Shown piece after piece: positions 1 through 6,918 of a stretch of 7,077 nt of DNA (the stretch's first letter is position 1; each line of letters opens with the position of its first letter). The notes below the pieces were generated by a model. The model was given only the letters and a program-made list of their open reading frames with translations, searched no databases and was not told the origin of the DNA. The DNA is taken from positions 1 through 7,077 of the forward strand of contig CALFBL010000224.1 of the NCBI GenBank assembly GCA_937951695.1, in the 5' to 3' direction. The position numbers and the translations under genes are program-made. This DNA is from an uncultured Granulosicoccaceae bacterium (GTDB lineage: Bacteria; Pseudomonadota; Gammaproteobacteria; Granulosicoccales; Granulosicoccaceae).

Positions 1-531
1 ATCACCGACACAACAGCTACCGAGGACGCGTCCTTAGCCGCTGAACAGGCCGCTGAACAGGCGGCTGAAACTGAAGAGGTGGCTCTAGCGGCGGAAAGGG
101 CCGCCGCCGAAACAGCAGCCAATACAGCGACTCGCGCTGCCGAACCCGCTCAGCCGCGTGCCGCACCGGACAATGCCTCAGCCAGCACTGACACCCAAGC
201 GGCGCAACCCGCATCGACAGCAGTTGCTGTGATTGAATCCCCCACCTGGATTTTGGTTCAGGACCCCAGTCGCTTTACTGTGCAGATGAGCGCTTCTACC
301 GATCTTGAATCGATTGAATTGTTTGTCCGTCGAAACCAGCTGCCGGCCCCGAACAGCATATTCTCCTTCAATCGAAACGGTGCTACCTGGTACGCTTTGG
401 TTCATGGTCTGTACGACGATATTGGCTCGGCCCGAGTTGCTTTGCGTGCTCTGCCAGAAAGTGCCTTGCGAAATCAGCCGTGGATTCGCCGTATTGGGCA
501 AGTGCAGGATTCGTTGAAAGAGCAGAACTAA
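1..531 (+). CDS. SPOR-domain protein, DamX-like (3' part; 5' end outside window)
   Basis: The reading frame is open from the first base to a TAA at 529-531, giving 176 residues of a protein whose start lies upstream. Fragment residues 1 to about 78 are a low-complexity Ala/Glu/Thr/Pro-rich linker. Residues about 82-168 look like a SPOR domain. Both typical SPOR strands are seen, RFTVQM (91-96) and WYALVHGLY (130-138), and the domain closes with an NQPWIRRIGQVQ-like end. SPOR domains bind glycan strands stripped of peptide stems at the division septum. DamX-type proteins are usually anchored by one N-terminal membrane segment with linker and SPOR in the periplasm; that segment would be upstream and is not seen. 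The position just before gltB matches the aroK-aroB-SPOR-gltB order of many gammaproteobacteria, which supports a DamX-like call. The N-terminal domain, possibly an AAA ATPase as in some relatives, cannot be judged here. Confidence 0.85.
   Translation: MTDTTATEDASLAAEQAAEQAAETEEVALAAERAAAETAANTATRAAEPAQPRAAPDNASASTDTQAAQPASTAVAVIESPTWILVQDPSRFTVQMSASTDLESIELFVRRNQLPAPNSIFSFNRNGATWYALVHGLYDDIGSARVALRALPESALRNQPWIRRIGQVQDSLKEQN
37..69 (+). repeat. 12-bp in-frame tandem repeat in the SPOR-protein linker
   Basis: GCCGCTGAACAG occurs twice back to back (37-48 and 49-60). It is followed by a partial third copy, GCGGCTGAA (61-69), with one change. The unit is in frame and encodes Ala-Ala-Glu-Gln, extending the Ala/Glu-rich linker. 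A coding microrepeat like this can change copy number without breaking the frame. It probably only changes linker length. Confidence 0.8.
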
Positions 532-649
532 ACCAAACTCGTCAAAAAATCGTCATTCACAACGGTTTTCCTTGCCTTTTCATGGTTTTAGTTAATTTTC
601 GTTTCTTGGGTTTTCTTGCTGCCTCGTATAATGGTCGATCGCCTCTAGC
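532..649 (+). other. AT-rich intergenic region between the SPOR gene and gltB
   Basis: These 118 nt hold no gene. The stretch from about 542 to 618 is rich in A and T runs and could act as an UP-like element for the promoter downstream. It contains an imperfect direct repeat, GGTTTTCCTTGCC (564-576) and GGTTTTCTTGCTGCC (609-623). No GC-rich hairpin followed by a U tract is seen, so there is no convincing Rho-independent terminator after the SPOR gene, and read-through into gltB remains possible. Confidence 0.7.
606..632 (+). promoter_or_regulatory. Putative sigma70-type promoter of gltB
   Basis: A perfect -10 hexamer, TATAAT, lies at 627-632. The -35 is weak: TTGGGT at 606-611 with a 15-nt spacer is the nearest match, and no good hexamer sits at 17 nt. 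An AT-rich tract upstream may compensate. Transcription would begin near 639-640, giving a leader of only about 10-22 nt before the possible gltB starts. The -10 match is seen directly; promoter function is inferred. Confidence 0.6.
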
Positions 650-652
650 GTG

Positions 653-3600
653 ATGACCACTATGACGAATTACCTCGACAATCTCGCCAGCCACGGGCTC
701 TATCAACCGAGTTTTGAACACGATAACTGCGGCTTTGGCCTCATCGCACAAATGGACGGGCGGACCAGTCACTGGTTGGTCGATACAGCGATTACCGCTC
801 TGGGGAGAATGACCCACCGCGGCGCCATCGGTGCCGATGGCCGAACCGGGGATGGCTGTGGTTTGTTGTTGCGAAAACCGGAGGTGTTTTTACGCAACGC
901 AGCGGCCGAGATCGACATTAACCTGCAAGGCGAATTCGCCACAGGTTTGGTGTTCTTGAGTCGCGACCCGTCGCTGGCAAGCAAAGCACGCAACTCACTG
1001 GAAACCGAACTCACTCGACGCGGACTGACGTTCAATGGCTGGCGCGAGGTCCCGGTCGACATCAACGCCTGCGGGGAAGAGGCAAAACAGTCGGTGCCGC
1101 GCATCGAGCAATTGTTCGTCACCGCCAACGAAGATATGGACACAGCTGAGTTCAATCGGCACCTGTTTGTAGCACGTCGCCGATCGGAAATCGAGATGTC
1201 CGGATCTTGCGATGAATTTTATGTGTGTTCTCTGTCCAGCGACGTCATTCTGTACAAGGGTTTGGTCATGCCCGAGTACCTAGCCTCGTTCTATCCGGAT
1301 CTACAGGATGAATTGCTCGAGTCGTCCATCGCGGTATTCCATCAGCGTTTCTCCACCAACACCTTGCCGCAATGGCGTCTAGCTCAGCCGTTTCGCTACC
1401 TTGCGCACAACGGTGAAATCAACACCATTCAGGGTAATCGTAATTGGGCGAACGCACGTGCGCCAAAACTTCGCTCTGACATCCTGCCAGAAATTCCTGA
1501 GCTACTGCCGCTGGTCAGCCAAAGTGGTTCTGACTCCATGTCGCTGGACAATATGCTGGAATTGTTGCTTGCGGGCGGGATTGATGTGTTTCGCGCCATG
1601 CGCATGCTGATGCCACCTGCCTGGCAAAATACCTGGGAACTGGACTCGGATTTACGCGCGTTTCTTGAATACAACTCCATGCACATGGAGCCTTGGGATG
1701 GGCCAGCCGGTGTGGTGTTAAGTGACGGTCGTTATGCCAGCTGCGTGCTGGATCGAAACGGCTTACGACCGGCACGCTACGTCATCACGAAAGATCGCCA
1801 CATCACACTGGCCTCCGAAGTGGGTGTGTACGACTACACCGCCAGCGAGATCACCACCAAAGCTCGATTGAAGCCAGGCGACATGCTAGCCATCGACACC
1901 CAGTCAGGGCGCTTGATGCTGTCGGACGACATCAGTGATTTGTTAAAGCAGCGCCAGCCCTACGCAAAATGGTTACAAAAAAACAAACGTCAATTGCGCT
2001 CTCGACTGCGCGATGGCGCGGGCCAACAGGTACCGGCGTTAAGCGATGACAAGCTGAACACCCACGAGAAGATGTTCAACGTCACATTTGAGGAGCGAGA
2101 CCAGATCCTGCGCGTGTTGGCAGAGGACGGCCAGGAAGCCATTGGCTCAATGGGCGATGACACCCCTTTTCCGGTTATGTCCGAACACGTACGGTCGCTA
2201 TACGACAGCTTCAGACAACAATTTGCTCAAGTGACCAATCCGCCGATAGATCCGTTGCGGGAAACGATCGTCATGTCGCTGGAGACGTGCCTCGGGCGTG
2301 AAAAAAACCTCTTTCGTGAGACGCACAATCATGCCAACCGCTTGTTGATTCGATCGCCCGTGCTATCGCGTGAGAAATTTGCAACGCTGCTCGCCATGGA
2401 CGATGAACCCGGCTACTCCAACGAAACCATCGGTCTGCAGTTTGACCCAACCGCTCGCACGCTCGAACAAGCCATCGATGACGTGTGTGCTCGAGTTATC
2501 AAGTCGGTAAAGAACGATCATCGCGTCATCATTGTTCTAACAGACAAAGACATTCACGAAGACAAGATACCCATTCACGCGTTATTGGCCACGGGAGCGG
2601 TGCACTTTGCGTTACTGAACGCCGGGATACGTACCGACGCCAACCTCGTGGTGGAAACCGGTACCGCGCGTGATCCTCACCACGTTGCCGTGTTGGTGGG
2701 CTACGGCGCTACTTGTGTCTATCCGTACCTCGCTTACGAGTCCATCCAGGGCATGGTTCGAAACGGTGAAATCACCAAAACCGACGTGGCGCTACTGGAG
2801 CAGAACTATCGCAAGGGCATCAACAAAGGCCTGATGAAAATCCTGTCGAAGATGGGCATCTCCACCATCTCCAGTTATCGCGCTGCACAGCTCTATGAAA
2901 TCGTCGGCTTGCACGACAGTGTGGTGAACAAGTGCTTTACCGGAACCACTGCAAGAATTCAGGGTATCGACTTTGACGATTTGCAAGAAGATGCGCTAAT
3001 CCTCGCAGCCAATGCCTATGACCCAACCACATCGATTGACCAGGGTGGTTTGCTCAAGTATATCCATGGCGGCGAATACCACGCCTACAATCCGGACGTG
3101 GTGCAAGAGCTGCAAGCGGCGGTAACCAGCGGTGAATTCGAAGACTTTGCTATCTATCGAAACAGCGTGGATAACCGCAGGCCTTCGATGCTGCGGGACT
3201 TACTCGAACTCGTGCCGGCTAGCGAACCCATTCCGTTGAGTGAAGTGGAATCGATACAAGCTATTTTGCCGCGCTTTGATTCCGCCGGTATGTCCTTGGG
3301 TGCCTTGTCGCCCGAAGCTCATGAAACTCTTGCCGAGGCGATGAACCGTCTTGGCGCACGCTCGAATTCTGGCGAAGGTGGTGAAGATCTCGAACGCTAC
3401 GGTACTAACCGTATGTCGAAGATTAAGCAGATTGCCTCTGGCCGGTTTGGCGTGACCCCGCACTATCTGGTGAACGCTGAAGTACTGCAAATAAAAATTG
3501 CTCAAGGGGCCAAGCCTGGCGAAGGCGGTCAGCTGCCCGGACACAAAGTGGACGCGACCATCGCAAAACTGCGCCACAGCACACCCGGTGTAGCATTGAT

Positions 3601-5149
3601 CTCGCCGCCTCCGCATCATGATATTTACTCGATCGAAGATCTGGCACAATTGATATTCGATTTAAAGCAAGTCAACCCGGAAGCTCTGGTATCGGTAAAG
3701 CTCGTTGCCGAGGCAGGCGTTGGTACCATCGCCGCCGGTGTTGCCAAAGCCTACGCCGATCTAATCACCATTTCCGGCTACGACGGCGGTACCGGTGCAT
3801 CCCCTCTAACCAGTGTCAAGTACGCAGGTAGTCCTTGGGAATTGGGTATGAGTGAGACGCATCAGGTGCTGCGCGCCAACAACCTGCGCAGTAAAGTCCG
3901 GGTTCAAACCGATGGCGGCCTGAAGACGGGGCTGGATGTTATTAAAGCTGCGATCCTCGGGGCTGAGAGCTTCGGCTTTGGTACCGGCCCGATGATCGCC
4001 ATGGGCTGCAAATACCTACGTATCTGCCACTTGAACAATTGCGCCACCGGTGTTGCCACACAGCACAAAGTGCTGCGCATGCGCCACTTTAACGGCAACG
4101 TCGACAAAGTGATGAACTACATGAAATTCATCGCAGAAGACGTACGTCAACATATGGCGGCCCTCGGCGTTCGCTCACTGGACGAACTGATAGGGCGAAA
4201 TCAGTTTCTGAAAACCAGCGAGGGCGTTACCCCGCGTCAAGCCAAACTCGACCTGTCACCCTTATTAGCAGACGGAAGGGTACCGGAAGACGCGCCACGC
4301 TTCTGTCTGGTCAAACGCAACGAACCCTACGACAAAGGTCTGTTGGCAGAGCAAATGGTGCATGACTGCCGCCACGCGATTCGTACCATGAGTGGTGGGG
4401 ATTTTCATTATCAACTGAAGAACGTTAACCGCTCTATCGGAGCGCGACTCTCCGGTGAAATCGCCAAACTGCACGGTGATTTAGGTATGCAGGATGCGCC
4501 GATCAATCTGCATTGCACGGGCACAGCCGGCCAGTCATTTGGTGTCTGGAACGCGGGTGGACTGAATCTGTATCTGCGGGGCGACGCCAACGACTACGTC
4601 GGCAAGGGAATGGCCGGTGGCAAGATTGTTATCAGTCCGCCAGCCGATGCCAACTACCGGGCTCGCGATTCGGCCATCGTCGGCAACACTTGCCTGTACG
4701 GAGCTACCGGAGGTTCTTTCTACGCAGCAGGCATCGCCGGTGAACGATTTGCGGTACGCAACAGCGGCTCAATCGCGGTGGTCGAAGGCATTGGCGATCA
4801 CGGCTGTGAGTACATGACCGGAGGTTGTGTCATCGTGCTGGGCAATACCGGCGTGAACTTCGGCGCAGGCATGACCGGCGGCCTGGCCTTCGTGTTCGAT
4901 AAGCACAACGTTTTTGTCGATCGCTATAACCATGAACTGATCGACATTCACCGACTGCATTCCGAATCGATGGAACAGCACAGGAACTATCTGTTACAAA
5001 TGATCGAAGACCACGTGTGCGAGACTCAGAGCAAGCTGGGTCAGCAGTTGCTCGACGACTATTACAGTCTGGCCTCGCGGTTCTGGCTAGTGAAACCGAA
5101 AGCGGCTGAGCTCTCAGAGCTGATGTCTACGCTAAAACGGGCTGCCTGA
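653..5149 (+). CDS. gltB: Glutamate synthase [NADPH-type] large (alpha) subunit, GOGAT
   Basis: This cytoplasmic enzyme makes glutamate from glutamine and 2-oxoglutarate, in partnership with glutamine synthetase. From the ATG at 653 it is 1498 residues, close to the family norm of about 1500. The N-terminal class-II amidotransferase domain follows a propeptide; Cys26 in HDNCGFG is the nucleophile exposed after cleavage, and NGEIN (253-257) is conserved. The central domain begins near residue 470. The FMN/synthase domain includes DSAGMSLGALSPEAHE (from 876), KPGEGGQLPG (954-963) and the 3Fe-4S cysteines C1119, C1125 and C1130. The C-terminal GXGXG helix domain spans GTAGQSFG (1290) to FGAGMTGG (1403-1410). 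It resembles the bacterial alpha subunit, which takes electrons from the GltD beta subunit, yet no gltD follows; dnaG does, 35 nt on. Starts at GTG 650, ATG 653 and ATG 662 are all possible, and none has a Shine-Dalgarno sequence. No frameshift or missing key residue was found. Confidence 0.98.
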   Translation: MTTMTNYLDNLASHGLYQPSFEHDNCGFGLIAQMDGRTSHWLVDTAITALGRMTHRGAIGADGRTGDGCGLLLRKPEVFLRNAAAEIDINLQGEFATGLVFLSRDPSLASKARNSLETELTRRGLTFNGWREVPVDINACGEEAKQSVPRIEQLFVTANEDMDTAEFNRHLFVARRRSEIEMSGSCDEFYVCSLSSDVILYKGLVMPEYLASFYPDLQDELLESSIAVFHQRFSTNTLPQWRLAQPFRYLAHNGEINTIQGNRNWANARAPKLRSDILPEIPELLPLVSQSGSDSMSLDNMLELLLAGGIDVFRAMRMLMPPAWQNTWELDSDLRAFLEYNSMHMEPWDGPAGVVLSDGRYASCVLDRNGLRPARYVITKDRHITLASEVGVYDYTASEITTKARLKPGDMLAIDTQSGRLMLSDDISDLLKQRQPYAKWLQKNKRQLRSRLRDGAGQQVPALSDDKLNTHEKMFNVTFEERDQILRVLAEDGQEAIGSMGDDTPFPVMSEHVRSLYDSFRQQFAQVTNPPIDPLRETIVMSLETCLGREKNLFRETHNHANRLLIRSPVLSREKFATLLAMDDEPGYSNETIGLQFDPTARTLEQAIDDVCARVIKSVKNDHRVIIVLTDKDIHEDKIPIHALLATGAVHFALLNAGIRTDANLVVETGTARDPHHVAVLVGYGATCVYPYLAYESIQGMVRNGEITKTDVALLEQNYRKGINKGLMKILSKMGISTISSYRAAQLYEIVGLHDSVVNKCFTGTTARIQGIDFDDLQEDALILAANAYDPTTSIDQGGLLKYIHGGEYHAYNPDVVQELQAAVTSGEFEDFAIYRNSVDNRRPSMLRDLLELVPASEPIPLSEVESIQAILPRFDSAGMSLGALSPEAHETLAEAMNRLGARSNSGEGGEDLERYGTNRMSKIKQIASGRFGVTPHYLVNAEVLQIKIAQGAKPGEGGQLPGHKVDATIAKLRHSTPGVALISPPPHHDIYSIEDLAQLIFDLKQVNPEALVSVKLVAEAGVGTIAAGVAKAYADLITISGYDGGTGASPLTSVKYAGSPWELGMSETHQVLRANNLRSKVRVQTDGGLKTGLDVIKAAILGAESFGFGTGPMIAMGCKYLRICHLNNCATGVATQHKVLRMRHFNGNVDKVMNYMKFIAEDVRQHMAALGVRSLDELIGRNQFLKTSEGVTPRQAKLDLSPLLADGRVPEDAPRFCLVKRNEPYDKGLLAEQMVHDCRHAIRTMSGGDFHYQLKNVNRSIGARLSGEIAKLHGDLGMQDAPINLHCTGTAGQSFGVWNAGGLNLYLRGDANDYVGKGMAGGKIVISPPADANYRARDSAIVGNTCLYGATGGSFYAAGIAGERFAVRNSGSIAVVEGIGDHGCEYMTGGCVIVLGNTGVNFGAGMTGGLAFVFDKHNVFVDRYNHELIDIHRLHSESMEQHRNYLLQMIEDHVCETQSKLGQQLLDDYYSLASRFWLVKPKAAELSELMSTLKRAA

Positions 5150-5151
5150 TG

Positions 5152-5179
5152 TTGTGTGGAATTTTCCCGGTGCTATAGT
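5152..5179 (+). promoter_or_regulatory. Putative extended -10 promoter for dnaG
   Basis: TGCTATAGT (5171-5179) fits an extended -10 (TGnTATAAT with one mismatch). A weak -35, TTGTGT (5152-5157), lies 16 nt upstream. A transcript would be expected to start 6-7 nt after the -10, at about 5185-5186, which coincides with the dnaG ATG at 5185. This would give a leaderless or nearly leaderless dnaG mRNA, in keeping with the lack of any Shine-Dalgarno sequence before that ATG. The motif is seen; the activity is inferred. Confidence 0.5.
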
Positions 5180-5201
5180 GGCCTATGGCCGGGAAAATCC
5201 C
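5158..5201 (+). repeat. Inverted repeat straddling the dnaG start codon
   Basis: ATTTTCCCGG (5161-5170) and CCGGGAAAAT (5189-5198) are perfect 10-bp inverted repeats separated by 18 nt. After one mismatch (5160/5199) the pairing continues for two G-C pairs (5158-5159 with 5200-5201). The dnaG ATG (5185-5187) lies at the 3' edge of the loop, and the right arm covers codons 2-5. A smaller dyad, GGCC-TAT-GGCC (5180-5190), would compete with the inner end. There is no following U tract, so it is not a typical terminator. It could be an RNA hairpin limiting dnaG translation on read-through mRNA, or a DNA operator flanking the -10 element. Confidence 0.7.
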
Positions 5202-6918
5202 TCAACATTTTATTGACGAAGTCGTTAGTCGCACCGACATAGTCGATGTAATCAACACCCGTGTGACACTCAAAAAACGTGGCAATAGCCACGTTGCCTG
5301 CTGCCCGTTTCACAACGAAAACACCCCCTCCTTCAACGTCAGCCAGCAAAAACAGTTTTATCACTGCTTTGGTTGCGGCGAGAGCGGCAGTGCGATCAGT
5401 TTTCTGATGAATTATGAAAATATGCATTTTGTCGATGCCATTGAGTACCTGGCTGAAAATCTTGGGCTCGAAATTCCGCAAGAAGCAGCCGATTTTTCAC
5501 AGCAGCGTAACGAATCCAAGCCGCTCTACGCGCTGCTTGAACAGGTCAGCGAGTTCTATCAACAACAACTCAAAAGTCACGAACCCGCTATCGCTTATTT
5601 AAAAAACCGTGGGCTCTCGGGTGACACGGCCAAACGCTTTGGTATTGGCTATGCACCCGATGGCTGGGACGCCTTGAATCAACATTTTCCAGAACGCGAA
5701 GTGATGCTGTTAAAAACCGGCATGCTAAAAACCTCTGACAAGGCAGGCGCTGCAAAAGATCGTGCCTATCAACGTTTTCGCGACCGCATCATGTTCCCGA
5801 TTCGCGACAGCCGTGGGCGCGTGATCGCGTTTGGCGGCCGAGTGATGGGCCAAGACGAACCGAAGTATCTGAACTCTCCCGAGACGCCACTGTTTCACAA
5901 AGGCAGCGAACTCTATGGGCTGTACGAGGCTAGAAAAGCGGCACAAGATGCCGGTCATGTCATCGTAGTGGAAGGTTATATGGATGTGATCGCCCTCGCC
6001 CAGCACGGTATAGATCACGCGGTGGCAACGCTCGGTACTGCCGCCAATCAACAACACAGCGACATCCTGTTCAAAATCGTACCCAATATTGTGTTTTGTT
6101 TCGATGGTGACAAGGCAGGCCGTCGGGCTGCCTGGCGTGCACTCGAAGCCACCCTACCGGTGTTGCAAGATGGTCGCGACGCACACTTTCTGTTCTTACC
6201 CGACGGTGAAGACCCGGACACGATCGTGACCCATCAGGGGCCTGCCGGGTTTTACGACAAGCTCAGCGAACGCGTACCGATCATCGATTATCTGTACGAG
6301 CATCTGGCCGAGGATATTGATATGACCAGTATCGGTGGTAAGGCACAATTGGCTGAAAAAGCCAAACCCTTGGTCGCCACTATTCAACCCGGTGTGTACA
6401 AACAATTAGCTTACCGCCGGCTTGAAGCCTTGATTGGTATACCGGTCGATGACTCGCGTGCAGCCCAGCATAGGCCGCAGCTCTATACTGATTCGGTTAA
6501 GCCTGCACGTCGCAAACTCGGTGAGGAAGCTTTGACTCAAATGAGTCGCGCTGTGCTCATCGTGTTGCAACACACGCGCGTGGTGGCGTGCCTGGAAGGT
6601 GAGAAACAACCGATTGATTCAGACATCCCCGGTGCGACTATTCTGAATCAGCTCATTGATGACATTCAACAAGAGCCGAACTTATCGACAGCAATCATTC
6701 TTGAACGCTTGCGTGATCGTGACGAGTACAGCTACCTGACTCAACTGGCGGTTCGCCCCTTGTATCCGGATGGACGTGATTTGGACGACGATTCGGCCTT
6801 GGCTGAGTTCAATCACGCCCTAGCACAGCTGCGAAAACAGGGCAGTCGGGTACACACAGATAAGGTGGATCAAACCAAGCGACGAGGTTTGCTGGCAAGA
6901 AACCGTGGTCCAGGCTGA
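5185..6918 (+). CDS. dnaG: DNA primase
   Basis: DnaG makes the short RNA primers for leading- and lagging-strand synthesis and is recruited to the fork by the DnaB helicase. The 577-residue product is close to E. coli DnaG (581) and starts with the same kind of sequence, MAGKIP. The N-terminal CHC2 zinc-binding domain has C40, H43, C61 and C64. The RNA polymerase domain includes the basic RDRIMFPIRDSRGRVIAFGGR segment (199-219). The TOPRIM residues are E263 in EGYMD, D307 and D309 in FDGD, and D343 and D345 in DGEDPD. About 430-577 is the helicase-binding domain; its last residues (KRRGLLARNRGPG) are basic and look shorter than the usual terminal helix. The ATG start is fixed by family conservation although no Shine-Dalgarno sequence precedes it. 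It lies 35 nt after gltB and directly abuts rsmE, not in the common rpsU-dnaG-rpoD order. Confidence 0.99.
   Translation: MAGKIPQHFIDEVVSRTDIVDVINTRVTLKKRGNSHVACCPFHNENTPSFNVSQQKQFYHCFGCGESGSAISFLMNYENMHFVDAIEYLAENLGLEIPQEAADFSQQRNESKPLYALLEQVSEFYQQQLKSHEPAIAYLKNRGLSGDTAKRFGIGYAPDGWDALNQHFPEREVMLLKTGMLKTSDKAGAAKDRAYQRFRDRIMFPIRDSRGRVIAFGGRVMGQDEPKYLNSPETPLFHKGSELYGLYEARKAAQDAGHVIVVEGYMDVIALAQHGIDHAVATLGTAANQQHSDILFKIVPNIVFCFDGDKAGRRAAWRALEATLPVLQDGRDAHFLFLPDGEDPDTIVTHQGPAGFYDKLSERVPIIDYLYEHLAEDIDMTSIGGKAQLAEKAKPLVATIQPGVYKQLAYRRLEALIGIPVDDSRAAQHRPQLYTDSVKPARRKLGEEALTQMSRAVLIVLQHTRVVACLEGEKQPIDSDIPGATILNQLIDDIQQEPNLSTAIILERLRDRDEYSYLTQLAVRPLYPDGRDLDDDSALAEFNHALAQLRKQGSRVHTDKVDQTKRRGLLARNRGPG

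Noticed and set aside
526..593. Imperfect inverted repeat AACTAAACCA (526-535) / TGGTTTTAGTT (583-593), considered as a terminator for the SPOR gene.
   Set aside because: The stem is AT-rich with a bulge and has a 47-nt loop. It overlaps the stop codon and lacks a clean GC stem plus U tract.
631..648. Five-codon upstream ORF (ATG GTC GAT CGC CTC TAG) just before gltB, considered as a leader peptide.
   Set aside because: Its ATG overlaps the TATAAT box and lies upstream of the predicted transcription start, so it would not be on the mRNA from that promoter. It also has no SD and no regulatory codon run.
3200..3649. A 149-codon open frame on the minus strand inside gltB.
   Set aside because: It lies entirely antisense to the conserved FMN domain of gltB, matches no family I recognise and has no promoter or RBS. 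It is a shadow frame, as are the other minus-strand open frames here.
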